Notes: generated from the sequence alone by a model not told the origin. 64,000 nucleotides of DNA from Rickettsiella endosymbiont of Dermanyssus gallinae (GCF_019285595.1 NZ_CP079094.1:434001-498000); one strand, 5' to 3'. Numbered from the stretch's first letter, positions 1 through 10,650 are shown. Numbers and translations: made by a program.

Positions 1-1
1 A

Positions 2-130
2 ACACGTACACATAAACGTTTAATTGATGTTTATGCTTCGACGGAAAAGACAGCAGATGCTTTAAAGCGTTTAGATGACTTGCCTTCTGAAGTTAGTATT
101 GAAGTAAGAACGAGAAAAGATAGAGAATAA
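2..130 (+). CDS. rpsJ: 30S ribosomal protein S10, C-terminal part
   Basis: The window opens inside this gene: 42 codons and a TAA stop remain of a protein that is usually about 103-105 residues. The visible end contains THKRLIDVYAS and SIEVRTRKDRE, which fit the S10 C-terminus. S10 is a small-subunit protein that also works in antitermination with NusB. It is the first gene of the S10 operon, and rplC follows after a 74-bp gap that contains a palindromic repeat. The start lies outside the window. Confidence 0.93.
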   Translation, partial: TRTHKRLIDVYASTEKTADALKRLDDLPSEVSIEVRTRKDRE

Positions 131-133
131 AGT

Positions 134-166
134 TCGTCATTGCGAGCGCGAAGCGTGCGGCAATTT
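134..166. repeat. Short palindromic dispersed repeat
   Basis: The gap between rpsJ and rplC contains a hairpin sequence whose arms are ATTGC and GCAAT around a GC-rich centre (GAGCGCGAAGCGTGCG). The same motif forms half of the longer element at 10651-10733. GC content is clearly higher than the surroundings, as expected for an intergenic dispersed palindrome rather than a gene. Confidence 0.6.
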
Positions 167-204
167 AGGCATTTAAGGTTGATTAATTTTAGGTAGTAAT
201 AATC

Positions 205-876
205 ATGACAATGGGTTTAATAGGTAGAAAATGTGGGATGACACAGGTCTATACTGAAAATGGTATAGCTATTCCTGTCACACTCATTGAAGTATTGCCT
301 AATCGAGTGGTTCAGGTGAAAACCAAAGAACGCGATGGTTATGAATCTGTGCAGCTAACGACGGAAACTAAATCGCTTTCACGTTTGAGTAAAGGTGAAG
401 CCGGTCATTTTACCAAGGCGAATACTGAAGCGGGTAAAGGACTGTATGAGTTTCGTTTAGATGATGAGAGTGAAGAATTTGTTAAGGATTTAGCACCTGG
501 TAAAGAAATTACTTTAGATAGTTTATTTACCATAGGGCAGCTGGTAGACGTGACAGGCACCAATAAAGGTAAAGGTTTTGCCGGGGTCATTAAACGTCAC
601 CATTTTAGAATGCAAGATGCAACACACGGAAACTCTTTATCCCATCGTGCGCCAGGTTCTATAGGACAACGTCAATCGCCAGGACGTGTTTTCAAAGGGA
701 AAAAGATGGCGGGTCAATTAGGAAATAAGCGTTGTACCATTCAGTCCTTAGAAGTTGTAAAAGTAGAAGCTGAGCGGAATATATTGCTTATAAAAGGCGC
801 TGTACCCGGTGCACCAGGCGGGCGGGTTATTGTAAAACCAGCCGTACGAATGAAAAACAAAGTAAAAAAAGATTAG
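205..876 (+). CDS. rplC: 50S ribosomal protein L3
   Basis: L3, 223 residues, is an early-assembling protein near the peptidyl transferase centre. [10 protein letters not shown] at the N-terminus and [20 protein letters not shown] (about residues 138-157) are family hallmarks. Gln157 in GQRQSPG matches E. coli Gln150, the residue methylated by PrmB, which is encoded here at 15111. The ATG at 205 has AGGTAG eight bases upstream; an in-frame ATG at 211 is an alternative. The internal part [10 protein letters not shown] is also typical. It is the second gene of the S10 operon. Confidence 0.97.
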   Translation: MTMGLIGRKCGMTQVYTENGIAIPVTLIEVLPNRVVQVKTKERDGYESVQLTTETKSLSRLSKGEAGHFTKANTEAGKGLYEFRLDDESEEFVKDLAPGKEITLDSLFTIGQLVDVTGTNKGKGFAGVIKRHHFRMQDATHGNSLSHRAPGSIGQRQSPGRVFKGKKMAGQLGNKRCTIQSLEVVKVEAERNILLIKGAVPGAPGGRVIVKPAVRMKNKVKKD

Positions 877-910
877 AAATTTAATATAAATTAATTATTG
901 GAATGGCACT

Positions 911-1528
911 ATGCAAGTGGCGTTAGTAACAGAGAGTGGCTCAAAACAAGAACTTCAATTATCTGAAGCTATTTTTGATTGCCGTTTTAACGAACCTTTA
1001 ATTCACCAGGTGGTTACTGCGTATCTGGCAGGTGGAAGACAAGGTACGCATGCACAAAAAAATCGTTCTGCGGTGAGTGGTGGTGGTAAAAAACCATGGA
1101 AGCAGAAAGGTATGGGGCGTGCACGTGCAGGAACAATTCGTAGTCCGCTATGGCGTAGTGGTGGAGTAACCTTTGCGGCAACGACGCAAGATTATTCACA
1201 GAAAGTAAACAAAAAGATGTATCGTGCAGCGATGCGTTCGATTTGTTCAGAACTCTTACGTAAAGACCGTTTTGTTATTACTGATTCTTTCACATTAGAA
1301 CAGCCTAAAACGAGCCAATTATTGGCTAAGTTAAAAGCATTCGATATGCCAAAGAAGGTTTTAATTATTCTGAATGAAGTGGACAGCGGAGTTTATTTGG
1401 CGGCACGTAATCTTGCCAATGTAGAGCTATCCGATGTGGAAGCGATTAACCCGGTTGATTTAATCAATCACGAAAAGATTTTAATTACCTCAGCGGCTCT
1501 GAAGCAAATCGAGGAACTATTAGCATGA
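911..1528 (+). CDS. rplD: 50S ribosomal protein L4
   Basis: L4, 205 residues, contributes to the exit tunnel and in E. coli autoregulates the S10 operon by attenuation and translational repression. The central basic loop ([18 protein letters not shown], about residues 51-68) followed by [17 protein letters not shown] is diagnostic. Its TGA stop overlaps the rplW ATG by 4 bp (ATGA), consistent with translational coupling. Length and order rplC-rplD-rplW are standard. Confidence 0.97.
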   Translation: MQVALVTESGSKQELQLSEAIFDCRFNEPLIHQVVTAYLAGGRQGTHAQKNRSAVSGGGKKPWKQKGMGRARAGTIRSPLWRSGGVTFAATTQDYSQKVNKKMYRAAMRSICSELLRKDRFVITDSFTLEQPKTSQLLAKLKAFDMPKKVLIILNEVDSGVYLAARNLANVELSDVEAINPVDLINHEKILITSAALKQIEELLA

Positions 1529-1842
1529 CCCTTGCCACAACAACACATCAACAACAGCGCCGATTTAAACTGATTAAAAGGCCTCATGTTTCAGAAAAAG
1601 CGACGCTTTTAGCGGATAAGCACCGTCAATTTGTTTTTCAAGTACAAATCGATGCGAATAAGTCTGAAATAAAACAAGCGGTTGAATCCTTGTTTAGCGT
1701 AAAAGTCGACGCGGTTCAGCTTCTGAATGTTAAACCAAAAGCTAAACGTTTTAAGCAAACAGAAGGACGTTCTAAGGCTTGGAAAAAGGCTTATGTAAGT
1801 TTAGCAGAAGGCCATGATATTGATTTTACTGGAACAAAATAG
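1525..1842 (+). CDS. rplW: 50S ribosomal protein L23
   Basis: L23, 105 residues, sits at the tunnel exit, where it docks trigger factor and SRP. The family motif is seen as [14 protein letters not shown] (about residues 19-32) and later [15 protein letters not shown]. It starts inside the rplD stop codon. The N-terminus carries a short Gln-rich extension (HQQQRRFKL) compared with the roughly 100-residue enteric protein. Confidence 0.96.
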   Translation: MTLATTTHQQQRRFKLIKRPHVSEKATLLADKHRQFVFQVQIDANKSEIKQAVESLFSVKVDAVQLLNVKPKAKRFKQTEGRSKAWKKAYVSLAEGHDIDFTGTK

Positions 1843-1857
1843 AGAGTACCTAATTAT

Positions 1858-2685
1858 ATGCCTAGCCAAAAAGCAAATCCTACATCGCCAGGCCGTCGTT
1901 TTGTCGTAAAGATGTCAAAGGCGGGACTACATAAAGGCAAGCCTTTTAGTAATTTATTAGCACCTAAACCTAAGAATGGTGGGCGCAATAACAACGGAAG
2001 AATTACCACCCGTCATCAAGGTGGTGGACATAAACAGCTTTACCGTTTAATCGATTTTAAACGAAATAAAGAAGGCATTTTAGGTCGGGTTGAACGTATA
2101 GAATATGACCCTAACCGTACCGCGCATATTGCTTTGATCCTTTATGCGGATGGCGAGCGTCGTTATATTTTAGCGCCAAACGATTTTAAGGTCGGAATGG
2201 AGATAACTGCAGGTTCTTCTTCCCCCATAAAGCCGGGCAACGCAATGCCTTTACGGAATATACCTGTAGGTACCATTATTCATGCGATTGAGCTGAAACC
2301 TGGTAAGGGTGCTCAGTTAGCAAGAAGTGCCGGCGCTTACGTTCAATTAATTGCGCGAGAGGGAGATTATGCTACTATACGTCTCCGCTCAGGCGAGCTA
2401 AGAAAAGTGCCTGTTGAGTGCAAAGCGACTATCGGTGTTGTCAGTAATAATGATCATAATCTCCGTTCTTTAGGTAAGGCGGGCGCTTCACGATGGCGTG
2501 GTATTCGTCCCACTGTTCGGGGTGTTGCCATGAATCCGGTTGACCATCCACATGGTGGTGGTGAAGGTAAAACATCTGGTGGACGTCATCCTGTGAGTCC
2601 TTGGGGTGTTCCAGCAAAAGGTTATAAGACACGTCGTAATAAACGCAATCTAAAAATGATTGTGCAACGACGTAAAAAGAAGTAA
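1858..2685 (+). CDS. rplB: 50S ribosomal protein L2
   Basis: L2, 275 residues, is needed for subunit association and peptidyl transferase activity. The [13 protein letters not shown] loop near residue 225 contains the conserved histidine implicated in function. [18 protein letters not shown] (about residues 42-59) is the RNA-binding region. The C-terminus ends in a Lys/Arg-rich tail. The start ATG follows rplW by 15 bp. All expected parts are present and nothing is unusual. Confidence 0.98.
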   Translation: MPSQKANPTSPGRRFVVKMSKAGLHKGKPFSNLLAPKPKNGGRNNNGRITTRHQGGGHKQLYRLIDFKRNKEGILGRVERIEYDPNRTAHIALILYADGERRYILAPNDFKVGMEITAGSSSPIKPGNAMPLRNIPVGTIIHAIELKPGKGAQLARSAGAYVQLIAREGDYATIRLRSGELRKVPVECKATIGVVSNNDHNLRSLGKAGASRWRGIRPTVRGVAMNPVDHPHGGGEGKTSGGRHPVSPWGVPAKGYKTRRNKRNLKMIVQRRKKK

Positions 2686-2705
2686 TTAAATTCGTGAGGT
2701 GTTAA

Positions 2706-2999
2706 GTGCCACGTTCTGTAAAAAAAGGTCCATTTATCGATGTACATTTGACGAAAAAGGTACAGGCGGCCCAAAGTGCGACGGTGAAACGACCTATTAA
2801 AACATGGTCACGCCGCTCTATGATTGCACCTGAAATGATTGGCTTAACCATAGCCGTTCATAATGGTCGTGATTTTGTGCCAATTTATGTAACAGAAAAC
2901 ATGATAGGCCATAAATTAGGTGAGTTTTCAGTAACTCGGATGTTTCGTAGCCACAGGGCAGCTGATAAAAAAGCTAAAGGCGCTGACGAAAAGAAATAG
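2706..2999 (+). CDS. rpsS: 30S ribosomal protein S19
   Basis: S19, 97 residues, binds 16S rRNA in the head of the small subunit with S13. The start is GTG, preceded by [22 protein letters not shown] at the N-terminus and [16 protein letters not shown] (about residues 69-84) are typical. The tail [11 protein letters not shown] is slightly extended compared with enteric S19. It lies in the standard place between rplB and rplV. Confidence 0.96.
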   Translation: MPRSVKKGPFIDVHLTKKVQAAQSATVKRPIKTWSRRSMIAPEMIGLTIAVHNGRDFVPIYVTENMIGHKLGEFSVTRMFRSHRAADKKAKGADEKK

Positions 3000-3021
3000 T
3001 ATTAATTTGAGGTATTAAGAA

Positions 3022-3366
3022 GTGGAAATTGCTGCATACTTAAAATTCGCGAGATTATCGCCGCAAAAATGCCGTTTGCTGGCGGATCAAATACGCGGTT
3101 TAAAAGTTGAAAAAGCGCTTCAGTTGCTAACTTTTAGCGTTAAGAAGAATGCCAAGGTATTAAAAAAGGTTTTAGAGTCTGCTGTTGCTAATGCAGAACA
3201 TAACCAAGGTGCTGATGTCGATTTACTGAAAGTGAGTACGGTTTTTGTTGATCAAGGACCTACTTTAAAACGTATGCATGCTCGAGCAAAAGGTCGCAGT
3301 AATCGTATATTAAAGCCAACGTGCCATATTACGGTTAAAGTATCTGACAATGGGGAGAAGAAGTAA
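3022..3366 (+). CDS. rplV: 50S ribosomal protein L22
   Basis: L22, 114 residues, lines the exit tunnel. The start codon is GTG with GAGGTATT upstream. [17 protein letters not shown] (about residues 10-26) and the tunnel hairpin around [18 protein letters not shown] (about residues 80-97) are conserved; macrolide-resistance mutations usually map to this hairpin. The gap to rpsC is 2 bp. Confidence 0.97.
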   Translation: MEIAAYLKFARLSPQKCRLLADQIRGLKVEKALQLLTFSVKKNAKVLKKVLESAVANAEHNQGADVDLLKVSTVFVDQGPTLKRMHARAKGRSNRILKPTCHITVKVSDNGEKK

Positions 3367-3368
3367 TC

Positions 3369-4142
3369 ATGGGCCATAAGGTAAACCCTGTTGGAATTCG
3401 TTTAAATATAACGAGAACATCGACAGCGAAATGGTATGCTAAGCCTAGAGAATATGCAGACTTACTATCCGCTGACTTAAAAGCACGTGCATTGATAGAA
3501 AAAACATTGGTTCAAGCAGGTATTTCATCGATACAAATAGAAAGACCCGCACGTAATGCCAAGATTACTATCTATGTGGCAAGACCCGGTGTCGTTATTG
3601 GAAAGAAAGGCGAGTTTATTGAAAGCCTGAGAAGAAAACTTGAAGTAGCGATGTCAACCTCGGTTTCACTTTCTGTTGTAGAAGTAAAGAAACCGGAGTT
3701 AGATGCAAAATTAGTGGCTGAAAATATAGCCCAGCAGCTTGAACGTCGCGTTATGTTTAGACGCGCCATGAAGCGAGCGGTACAAACAGCGCTACGTTTA
3801 GGTGCCAAAGGTATTAAAATTGAGGTTTCCGGACGTCTCGGTGGTGCTGAAATTGCACGTAGTGAACGTTCACAAGAAGGCAGTGTTCCTTTACATACCT
3901 TCCGAGCCAATATTGATTACGCCTTAGCAGAAGCGCAAACGACCTATGGTAAATTAGGCGTTAAAGTTTGGATTTATAAAGGTGAGATATTCGACCGTTC
4001 GCAAATTAGCTTTCCAGAAAGCTCAGAAGCGAGATCGCAATATTCTGAAGAAAAAGATCAAAGACATTATAACCGACGTCGTCCACCTAATAGAGGGGGG
4101 GTTAAACCTGCTTCTAAAGAGACCGTTGAGAGTGCCCAATAA
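3369..4142 (+). CDS. rpsC: 30S ribosomal protein S3
   Basis: S3, 257 residues, forms part of the mRNA entry channel. It has a type II KH domain with [17 protein letters not shown] (about residues 74-90) and the conserved [12 protein letters not shown] region (about residues 155-166). The C-terminus is about 25 residues longer than the roughly 233-residue E. coli protein and is rich in Arg, Ser and Glu ([13 protein letters not shown]), probably disordered. It starts 2 bp after rplV. Confidence 0.97.
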   Translation: MGHKVNPVGIRLNITRTSTAKWYAKPREYADLLSADLKARALIEKTLVQAGISSIQIERPARNAKITIYVARPGVVIGKKGEFIESLRRKLEVAMSTSVSLSVVEVKKPELDAKLVAENIAQQLERRVMFRRAMKRAVQTALRLGAKGIKIEVSGRLGGAEIARSERSQEGSVPLHTFRANIDYALAEAQTTYGKLGVKVWIYKGEIFDRSQISFPESSEARSQYSEEKDQRHYNRRRPPNRGGVKPASKETVESAQ

Positions 4143-4175
4143 ATTTTATTAAGAATTAAAGACTGGAAATAGATT

Positions 4176-4589
4176 ATGTTACAGCCCAAGCGAACAAAAT
4201 ATCGCAAACAATTTAAAGGTCGTAACCGGGGTATGGCTTCACGAGGAACGGAAGTCAGCTTTGGTCAATTTGGCTTAAAAGCGACAACGGCAGGTTTTAT
4301 TACCTCGCGGCAAATTGAAGCAGCGCGTCGTGCTTTAACACGACACGTTAAACGAGGCGGTAAGATTTGGATTCGATTGTTTCCAGATAAACCAATTACT
4401 AAAAAGCCTTTAGAAGTGCGTCAAGGTAAAGGAAAGGGAAGTGTTGAATATTGGGTAGCTGTTGTTCAACCAGGTCGTGTTTTATTTGAAATGGAAGGAA
4501 TTACCCCTGAGATTGCTAAAGCCGCATTAAAACTGGCTGCAGCAAAATTACCAGTAACAACAAACTTTGTAACGCGGACGGTGTTGTAA
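4176..4589 (+). CDS. rplP: 50S ribosomal protein L16
   Basis: L16, 137 residues, lies near the A-site t[22 protein letters not shown] is the usual N-terminus, and [20 protein letters not shown] (about residues 88-107) is diagnostic. Its TAA stop overlaps the rpmC ATG by one base (TAATG). The arginine hydroxylated by YcfD in E. coli has an apparent counterpart in the basic region, but I cannot see whether a YcfD gene exists. Confidence 0.97.
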   Translation: MLQPKRTKYRKQFKGRNRGMASRGTEVSFGQFGLKATTAGFITSRQIEAARRALTRHVKRGGKIWIRLFPDKPITKKPLEVRQGKGKGSVEYWVAVVQPGRVLFEMEGITPEIAKAALKLAAAKLPVTTNFVTRTVL

Positions 4590-4786
4590 TGAAGACAAAA
4601 GAAATACGCGAGATGGATATATCCGCAATAAAAGAAGAATTATTTCAGACGGGACGTGAGCAGTTTAATTTAAAGTTACAACATTCAACGCGTCAGTTAA
4701 CAGCGACAAATAGACTTAAAATCGTTAGACGAAAAATAGCGAGATTATTAACCATTTTACATGAAAAAATAGGCCAGAAAGCATGA
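4589..4786 (+). CDS. rpmC: 50S ribosomal protein L29
   Basis: L29 is a 65-residue helical protein at the tunnel exit next to L23. [18 protein letters not shown] at the N-terminus and [18 protein letters not shown] near the end match the family. It overlaps rplP by 1 bp and rpsQ by 4 bp, so the three genes rplP-rpmC-rpsQ are tightly coupled. Confidence 0.94.
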   Translation: MKTKEIREMDISAIKEELFQTGREQFNLKLQHSTRQLTATNRLKIVRRKIARLLTILHEKIGQKA

Positions 4787-5079
4787 GCCAAACTAGCAAA
4801 GTCACTCGTACCCTGATAGGGCGCGTTATTAGTAATAAAATGGATAAAACCATTAATGTATGCATTGAACGAAAGGTCAAGCATCCTAAATATGGTAAAT
4901 ATCTAAAACGTAGTACTAATTTATTAGCACATGATCCAGAGAACAAGTGTCATGAAGGCGATATGGTTACGATTCAAGAAGGTCGTCCTATTTCCAAACG
5001 TAAAGCTTGGGTATTGTTAAAAGTATTAGAAAAAACAGCTGGAAATGCTGCTGCACCTGTCGCAGGAGATGCAATATGA
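4783..5079 (+). CDS. rpsQ: 30S ribosomal protein S17
   Basis: S17, 98 residues, is a primary 16S rRNA binder with an OB fold. [20 protein letters not shown] and [19 protein letters not shown] are family hallmarks. The tail ([14 protein letters not shown]) is longer than in the 84-residue E. coli protein. It is the last gene of the S10 operon proper. Its TGA stop overlaps the rplN ATG by 4 bp, so the S10 and spc units run together without a gap. Confidence 0.95.
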   Translation: MSQTSKVTRTLIGRVISNKMDKTINVCIERKVKHPKYGKYLKRSTNLLAHDPENKCHEGDMVTIQEGRPISKRKAWVLLKVLEKTAGNAAAPVAGDAI

Positions 5080-5444
5080 TACAAATGCAATCAGAGCTAG
5101 AAGTAGCTGATAACAGTGGTGCACGCCGTGTGATGTGTATCAAAGTATTAGGCGGTTCAAAGCGCCGTTATGCTGGTATTGGTGACGTCATTCGAATTAG
5201 TGTTAAAGATGCGGTACCACGTGGCAAAGTAAAAAAGGGTGAAGTTTGTCATGCTGTTGTTGTGCGTACTCGAAAAGGTGTTCGTAGACAAGATGGTAGC
5301 GTTTTACGTTTTGACGGTAATGCCGTTATTTTATTAACAGCACAGCTACAACCACTAGGCACACGTGTTTTCGGACCGGTTCCTAGAGAGTTACGTACAG
5401 AAAAATTTATGAAAATTATATCATTAGCTTCTGAAGTGCTTTAA
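5076..5444 (+). CDS. rplN: 50S ribosomal protein L14
   Basis: L14, 122 residues, sits at the subunit interface. I place the start at the ATG at 5076 inside the rpsQ stop, because [20 protein letters not shown] is the canonical N-terminus; the longer upstream frame is only a shadow of rps[19 protein letters not shown] (about residues 66-83) is also typical. CGCAGGAG lies about nine bases before the start. Confidence 0.97.
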   Translation: MIQMQSELEVADNSGARRVMCIKVLGGSKRRYAGIGDVIRISVKDAVPRGKVKKGEVCHAVVVRTRKGVRRQDGSVLRFDGNAVILLTAQLQPLGTRVFGPVPRELRTEKFMKIISLASEVL

Positions 5445-5457
5445 GCGGAAATTAACT

Positions 5458-5778
5458 ATGCATAAAATTAAAAAAGGTGACATTGTCATCGCCTTAGCTG
5501 GAAAAGATAAAGGCAAGCAAGGTAAAGTACTTCGTGTATTACCTAGCAAGAGTCGAGCAGTGGTCGAGGGAGTTAACAAGGTTAAAAAACATGTTAAGCC
5601 AAACCCACAAAAGAATGTGACGGGTGGAATCGTAACGCAAGAAGCCAGCATTGATATGAGCAACTTAGCGCTTTACAATCCGGTAACAAAAAAGGCTGAT
5701 AAGGTCCGAATTAAGACCTTAGAAGATGGAAGACGGGTTAGAATTTTTAAATCCAATGATGAATTGGTCGATATTTAA
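5458..5778 (+). CDS. rplX: 50S ribosomal protein L24
   Basis: L24, 106 residues, is an assembly initiator. The N-terminal KOW motif is visible as [20 protein letters not shown] (about residues 5-24), followed by [16 protein letters not shown]. It follows rplN by 13 bp in the normal spc order. The C-terminal end after [15 protein letters not shown] matches the short bacterial form. Confidence 0.96.
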   Translation: MHKIKKGDIVIALAGKDKGKQGKVLRVLPSKSRAVVEGVNKVKKHVKPNPQKNVTGGIVTQEASIDMSNLALYNPVTKKADKVRIKTLEDGRRVRIFKSNDELVDI

Positions 5779-5792
5779 TTTTAGGTGAGCTA

Positions 5793-6335
5793 ATGGCCCG
5801 ATTAAAAGAATATTATGCAAAGAAGGTAATACCACAGTTAAAAGAGAGCTTTTCATATCAAAGTAATATGGAAGTGCCTCGGATAACGAAGGTTACCATT
5901 AACATGGGCGTCGGTGAAGCTGTCGCTAATAAAAAAGTGATCGACTCAGCGGTTTCTGATATGACCTTGATTGCTGGGCAAAAGCCCATCGTCACACTGG
6001 CTAAGAAATCTCACGCAGGATTTAAGATTCGTGAAGGTTGGCCTATTGGTTGTAAAGTAACCTTACGTAACGAGCGTATGTATGAGTTTCTTGATCGTTT
6101 GATCCAAGTGGCTATTCCGCGAATTCGTGATTTTCGTGGTTTTACACCCAAATCATTCGATGGACGTGGAAATTATAGTTTAGGTATTCGTGAACAGATT
6201 GTATTTCCTGAGATTAAATACGATACCATCGATGCATTGCGAGGAATGGATATTACCATTACTACCTCTGCAAAAACTGATAAAGAAGGGCGTGCCTTAT
6301 TAGCGGCATTCGACTTTCCATTTAAAGAGAATTAA
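5793..6335 (+). CDS. rplE: 50S ribosomal protein L5
   Basis: L5, 180 residues, binds 5S rRNA in the central protuberance. [19 protein letters not shown] (about residues 29-47) and [19 protein letters not shown] (about residues 114-132) are the family motifs. The end, [12 protein letters not shown], is standard. It lies between rplX and rpsN with short gaps of 14 and 5 bp. Confidence 0.97.
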   Translation: MARLKEYYAKKVIPQLKESFSYQSNMEVPRITKVTINMGVGEAVANKKVIDSAVSDMTLIAGQKPIVTLAKKSHAGFKIREGWPIGCKVTLRNERMYEFLDRLIQVAIPRIRDFRGFTPKSFDGRGNYSLGIREQIVFPEIKYDTIDALRGMDITITTSAKTDKEGRALLAAFDFPFKEN

Positions 6336-6340
6336 AAGAT

Positions 6341-6646
6341 ATGGCAAAAAAGAGCGTCATCGCGCGTCAACATAAACGCGAATTAATTGTAAAAAAATAT
6401 TCGCATAAACGGGCCGCGTTAAAGGAAATTATTTCCAACCTTAATTTGAGCGATGAAGATCGTTGGGCTGCGCAACAAAAGTTACAATTGTTACCGCGGG
6501 ATTCTTCGCCTGTACGATTACGTAATCGTTGTCGTTTAACAGGTCGTCCCCGTGGTGTTTATCGTCAATTTGGGTTATCACGAAGCATGCTGCGTCTTTA
6601 TGCCATGAAGGGTGAGCTTCCTGGAATAGTAAAATCAAGCTGGTAG
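6341..6646 (+). CDS. rpsN: 30S ribosomal protein S14, zinc-independent form
   Basis: S14, 101 residues, is of the long type without the CxxC...CxxC zinc ribbon; only one cysteine is seen, in [20 protein letters not shown]. That C-terminal motif (about residues 62-80) is strongly conserved. The N-terminus [16 protein letters not shown] is typical of proteobacterial S14. No second zinc-type copy is seen in the window. Confidence 0.96.
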   Translation: MAKKSVIARQHKRELIVKKYSHKRAALKEIISNLNLSDEDRWAAQQKLQLLPRDSSPVRLRNRCRLTGRPRGVYRQFGLSRSMLRLYAMKGELPGIVKSSW

Positions 6647-6656
6647 GTTAACGATT

Positions 6657-7052
6657 ATGAGTATGCAAGATCCAATTGCGGACATGTTTGTCCGAATAAA
6701 AAATGCCCAGGCGGTCAAGAAGCCTTTTGTTTCTATGCCTTCTTCAAAGATAAAGTTAGCTATCGCTAAATTATTAAAAGACGAAGGTTATATTAATGAT
6801 TTTCAATGTGAAGAACATGAAGCTAAATCATCGCTGACCGTATCTTTAAAGTATCATTTAGAGAAACCTGTTATTGCTTCACTTAAACGAGTGAGCCGTC
6901 CAGGACTACGTATTTATCGTTCGGCTGACCAATTGCCTAAGGTTGTTGATGGTTTAGGAGTTGCAATGATTTCAACACCTAAAGGATTAATGACAGATAA
7001 GGCGGCCCGTGCTTTAGGTCAAGGCGGTGAAATTATCGCCACTGTTGAATAA
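6657..7052 (+). CDS. rpsH: 30S ribosomal protein S8
   Basis: S8, 131 residues, binds the central domain of 16S rRNA, and in E. coli it represses translation of the spc operon. [16 protein letters not shown] near the start and [20 protein letters not shown] near residue 100 are diagnostic. The start is at 6657; an in-frame ATG at 6663 would give the shorter, more usual N-terminus MQDPIADM. I cannot decide between them. Confidence 0.96.
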   Translation: MSMQDPIADMFVRIKNAQAVKKPFVSMPSSKIKLAIAKLLKDEGYINDFQCEEHEAKSSLTVSLKYHLEKPVIASLKRVSRPGLRIYRSADQLPKVVDGLGVAMISTPKGLMTDKAARALGQGGEIIATVE

Positions 7053-7065
7053 GGGTTAAAGTTGT

Positions 7066-7596
7066 ATGTCAAGAGTTGCAAAAAGTCCAATAAATATCGG
7101 TGACACCAGCGTAACGTTGGATGGTCAAGTAGTTGTTATTAAAGGCAAGCAAGGCGTATTAAATTGTCAATTTGATCCGCGTGTGAAAGTAACGTTGCAA
7201 GATAAAATATTGCAAGTTGAGCCTTTAGACAGCAGCAATGAAGCAGATGCTTTAGCGGGTACCACACGTGCCAATGTAGCGAATGCCATTATTGGTGTGG
7301 GTGAAGGGTTTAAAAAAGTGTTGCAATTAGTCGGTGTGGGTTACCGTGCTAATGTACAAGGTCAAAAAATTAATTTAACCCTAGGGTTTTCACACCCTGT
7401 TGTGTATGACATTCCAGAAGGTATAACGGTTACTACACCTACCCAAACTGAAATTGTTATTCAAGGTTCGGATAAACAATTAGTAGGACAGGTAGCCGCA
7501 GAAATACGTCGCTATAGACCACCAGAGCCTTATAAAGGTAAAGGTGTTCGTTATGCGGATGAACGAATTAAATTAAAAGAAACCAAGAAAAAATAA
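7066..7596 (+). CDS. rplF: 50S ribosomal protein L6
   Basis: L6, 176 residues, lies near the factor-binding site. [19 protein letters not shown] at the N-terminus, [19 protein letters not shown] in the middle, and [19 protein letters not shown] (about residues 147-165) at the end are hallmarks. There are two tandem L6 folds as usual. The gene is in normal spc order before rplR. Confidence 0.97.
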   Translation: MSRVAKSPINIGDTSVTLDGQVVVIKGKQGVLNCQFDPRVKVTLQDKILQVEPLDSSNEADALAGTTRANVANAIIGVGEGFKKVLQLVGVGYRANVQGQKINLTLGFSHPVVYDIPEGITVTTPTQTEIVIQGSDKQLVGQVAAEIRRYRPPEPYKGKGVRYADERIKLKETKKK

Positions 7597-7614
7597 GGCA
7601 GAGGGTTTACGCGC

Positions 7615-7977
7615 ATGTTAGACAAGAAGTTAAAGCGAAAACGTAGGGCTACAAAGACTCGGGCGAAAATTCGCCAGTTAGGTATGCCACGTCTTTGTGT
7701 AGCAAGAACAGCTAAGCATCTTTATGCACAAATTATTGTTTCAGGCGAGAAGGGCGACAAGGTGTTGGCAAGTGCATCAACCTTAGATAAGGAAGTTAAA
7801 GCAGGTGGCGCTAATGCAAATAATGTAAAATCAGCGATGGTTGTAGGCAATTTTATTGCTAAACGCGCACTCGCCGTTGGAATAAAAGAAGTTGCTTTTG
7901 ACCGTTCTGGCTTCAGGTATCATGGTTGTGTTAAGGCATTGGCAGAGGCAGCACGCGAGGCTGAGCTGTCCTTCTAA
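7615..7977 (+). CDS. rplR: 50S ribosomal protein L18
   Basis: L18, 120 residues, joins L5 and L25 on 5S rRNA. LDKKLKRKRRATKTRAKIRQ at the basic N-terminus and FDRSGFRYHGCVKALAEAAR (about residues 96-115) are typical. The gap to rpsE is 19 bp. Confidence 0.96.
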   Translation: MLDKKLKRKRRATKTRAKIRQLGMPRLCVARTAKHLYAQIIVSGEKGDKVLASASTLDKEVKAGGANANNVKSAMVVGNFIAKRALAVGIKEVAFDRSGFRYHGCVKALAEAAREAELSF

Positions 7978-7996
7978 TTAAAAAGGTTATTTATAA

Positions 7997-8500
7997 ATGA
8001 GTTTTGATCAATCAACGAAAAGTGATGGTTTGCAAGAAAAGCTTATTGCGGTCAATCGTCACGCAAAAGTAGTTAAAGGTGGTCGCATATTTAGCTTTGC
8101 CGCCGGTGTTGTTGTAGGTGATGGTAAAGGCCGTATAGGTTTTAGCAAGCGCCCTGCACGTGAAGTATCTGTTGCAATGCAAAAAGCCTTAGAAAAGGCT
8201 AGACGCGATATGTTGCATATAGAACTTAACAACCAGACTGTTTTTCATAAACTGGAAGGCCGTCATGGCGCGACTAAGGTAATTATATTACCTGCAGTTG
8301 AAGGAACAGGTATTATTGCAGGCGGTCCTATGCGCGCTATTTTTGAAGTAGTGGGTATAAAAAACGTAATTGCTAAGGTTATTGGTTCTTCAAACCGTAT
8401 TAATGTGGTTCGAGCAACTTTGAAAGCATTATCAAGCATGACTACACCGGAAATGATCGCGGATAAACGTGGCAAATCAGTAAAAGAAATTGTTGCATAA
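7997..8500 (+). CDS. rpsE: 30S ribosomal protein S5
   Basis: S5, 167 residues, has the double-stranded-RNA-binding domain ([20 protein letters not shown], about residues 23-42) and is linked to translational fidelity and spectinomycin binding. [20 protein letters not shown] (about residues 108-127) is conserved. It is in normal place between rplR and rpmD. Confidence 0.97.
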   Translation: MSFDQSTKSDGLQEKLIAVNRHAKVVKGGRIFSFAAGVVVGDGKGRIGFSKRPAREVSVAMQKALEKARRDMLHIELNNQTVFHKLEGRHGATKVIILPAVEGTGIIAGGPMRAIFEVVGIKNVIAKVIGSSNRINVVRATLKALSSMTTPEMIADKRGKSVKEIVA

Positions 8501-8514
8501 ACGAGTAAATACCC

Positions 8515-8715
8515 ATGTCAGATAAAAAACTGCGTTTGACTTTAGCTAAAAGTATTTCAGGTCGAATACCTGTACATACCGCTACTATTGCTGCATTAGG
8601 TTTAAAACGTTTAAACCAAGTAATAGAAGTAAAAGACAATGCCGCTATGCGCGGAATGATTACACAAGTCGCCTACTTGTTAAAAGTAGAGGAGATTGAA
8701 CAGCATGCATCTTAA
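8515..8715 (+). CDS. rpmD: 50S ribosomal protein L30
   Basis: L30, 66 residues, is short and matches the bacterial form: [20 protein letters not shown] then [20 protein letters not shown]. The C-terminus IEQHAS is several residues longer than usual and overlaps the proposed rplO start by 11 bp. The overlap region also holds the rplO ribosome-binding site. Confidence 0.94.
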   Translation: MSDKKLRLTLAKSISGRIPVHTATIAALGLKRLNQVIEVKDNAAMRGMITQVAYLLKVEEIEQHAS

Positions 8716-9139
8716 TACATTAAAGCCAGCGCCGGGCTCTAAACCATCGGCAAAGCGTGTAGGCAGAGGGATTGGTTCCGGATTAGGAAAAACCAGTGGA
8801 CGTGGTCATAAAGGTCAACGTGCGCGTGCCGGCGGTTTTCATAAATTAGGTTTTGAAGGTGGACAAACACCTTTACAACGTCGATTACCAAAGTTTGGTT
8901 TTACGCCACTCGATGGCCTATCTACTCAAGTCCTGAGATTGGATGCGTTAAATAAATTAACGGCTGATGTGATTGATTTACAAGTTTTAAGAGACGCGCG
9001 TTTAATAAAAGGGTCTGTTAAAGAAGTAAAGCTGATTGCAACAGGTACACTTGAAAAGGCAGTGCGTGTAAAAGGCATCAAATTAACGAAAGGTGCGCGC
9101 GCCTCAATTGAGGCTGCGGGTGGCAGCGTCGAGGGCTAA
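8705..9139 (+). CDS. rplO: 50S ribosomal protein L15
   Basis: L15, 144 residues, is a late assembly protein. I choose the ATG at 8705, which gives [20 protein letters not shown], the usual N-terminus; GAGGAG lies about 10 bases upstream inside rpmD. The TTG at 8696 in the same frame is a poorer choice. [20 protein letters not shown] (about residues 20-39) is diagnostic. secY begins on the base after its stop. Confidence 0.96.
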   Translation: MHLNTLKPAPGSKPSAKRVGRGIGSGLGKTSGRGHKGQRARAGGFHKLGFEGGQTPLQRRLPKFGFTPLDGLSTQVLRLDALNKLTADVIDLQVLRDARLIKGSVKEVKLIATGTLEKAVRVKGIKLTKGARASIEAAGGSVEG

Positions 9140-10492
9140 ATGAGTAAACTAAGCCGTTTTGCTTCACCTGGAAAGGGAAATCTACCAAGCAGCAGCGGCT
9201 TTAGCGAACTAAAGCACCGTTTACTATTCGTATTGCTTGCTATCCTTGTTTATAGGATTGGCGCACACATCCCGGTTCCCGGTTTAGATCCACACCGCCT
9301 AGCTGACTTATTCAGTCACCAAAATAATAGTATTTTAGGTCTTTTTAATATGTTCTCGGGTGGAGCGTTGTCGCGCTTTACGGTCTTTGCCTTAGGTCTT
9401 TTACCGTATATCTCGGTTTCTATTATCGTTCAGCTATTAACAGCGGTGGTACCTGCTTTAGAGCAGCTAAAGAAAGAAGGTGAAGCAGGTCGTCGTAAGA
9501 TTAATCAATATACGCGTTATGGAACGACTATTTTAGCCTTATTCCAATCCGTAGGGATGGCAAAATGGCTAGTGAGCCATCAGGTGGTATTGAACCCAGG
9601 CTTGTTTTTTTATTTTGTAGCCACGGTGACCCTAGTGACAGGCACGATGTTTTTGATGTGGTTAGGTGAGCAGATTACCGAGCATGGTATAGGGAATGGT
9701 ATCTCGCTGATTATATTTTCAGGGATTGTATCCGGCCTCCCAGTGGCTATTGCTAAGTCTTTAGAGCAGCTTAGACAGGGCCAAATTCAATTTTTAACGT
9801 TACTCTGTATTCTAGCGGTTATTGTCTTGGTAACGGCGTTTGTCGTCTTTATGGAGCGAGGCCAGCGTCGCATTACGGTCAATTATCCTCAGCGACAACA
9901 GGGGCGTAAGCTATTCAGTGCACAAAGCAGCCATTTACCCTTAAAAATCAATATGGCGGGCGTTATACCCCCTATCTTTGCCTCCAGCATCATGATGCTG
10001 CCGGGTACCTTTGCGCAATGGTTTTCTAATGTAAAAGGCATGGCTTGGCTCTCAAATGTCAGCTTTTGGCTGTCACCAGGGCAACCACTTTATATCTTGC
10101 TATTTACTGCCGCTATAGTATTCTTCTCTTTCTTTTATACGGCGCTTGTGTTTAACCCCCGCGAAACCGCTGATAATTTGAAGAAATCAGGGGCTTTTAT
10201 TCCCGGTATTAGGCCAGGGGAGCAAAGTGCTCGCTATATCGATGCAACGATGACGCGGCTAACATTGATAGGTTGTATTTACCTGGCTTTGGTGGCGTTA
10301 TTACCCGAATTTATGATATTTGCCTGGCATGTTCCCTTTTACTTTGGTGGCACCTCTTTATTAATTATCGTTGTGGTCATCATGGATTTTATGGTTCAAG
10401 TCCAGTCCTTATTGATGTCACAGCAATATGAATCATTATTGAAAAAGGCGAATTTAAAAGGATTACCAGGTGGCCCCAACGGGCTGTATTAA
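9140..10492 (+). CDS. secY: Preprotein translocase subunit SecY
   Basis: SecY, 450 residues, is the channel of the Sec translocase in the inner membrane. Ten hydrophobic segments can be picked out, starting with [20 protein letters not shown] (about residues 27-46). The cytosolic loop [20 protein letters not shown] (about residues 339-358) is strongly conserved, as is [20 protein letters not shown]. It starts immediately after the rplO stop. It ends with [11 protein letters not shown]. It should work with SecE and SecG, which are not in the window. Confidence 0.97.
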   Translation: MSKLSRFASPGKGNLPSSSGFSELKHRLLFVLLAILVYRIGAHIPVPGLDPHRLADLFSHQNNSILGLFNMFSGGALSRFTVFALGLLPYISVSIIVQLLTAVVPALEQLKKEGEAGRRKINQYTRYGTTILALFQSVGMAKWLVSHQVVLNPGLFFYFVATVTLVTGTMFLMWLGEQITEHGIGNGISLIIFSGIVSGLPVAIAKSLEQLRQGQIQFLTLLCILAVIVLVTAFVVFMERGQRRITVNYPQRQQGRKLFSAQSSHLPLKINMAGVIPPIFASSIMMLPGTFAQWFSNVKGMAWLSNVSFWLSPGQPLYILLFTAAIVFFSFFYTALVFNPRETADNLKKSGAFIPGIRPGEQSARYIDATMTRLTLIGCIYLALVALLPEFMIFAWHVPFYFGGTSLLIIVVVIMDFMVQVQSLLMSQQYESLLKKANLKGLPGGPNGLY

Positions 10493-10526
10493 AAAAGAGA
10501 ATGTACTAGATATTTGTGAGGTTTTT

Positions 10527-10643
10527 ATGAAAGTTAGGGCATCGATTAAAAAAATATGTCGCAACTGTAAGGTCATTAAGCGCAAGGGCAAATTGAGAAT
10601 TATCTGCTCTGCAGAAGCTAGGCATAAACAACGCCAAGGCTAA
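10527..10643 (+). CDS. rpmJ: 50S ribosomal protein L36
   Basis: This short gene encodes 38 residues, [20 protein letters not shown] onward, ending HKQRQG. It is L36, a zinc-binding protein of the large subunit: Cys11 and Cys14 (CRNC), Cys27 and His33 are the expected ligands. TGTGAGG lies about 10 bases before the ATG. It is in its standard place between secY and rpsM, with a palindromic repeat following. Confidence 0.96.
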   Translation: MKVRASIKKICRNCKVIKRKGKLRIICSAEARHKQRQG

Positions 10644-10650
10644 TGCGACT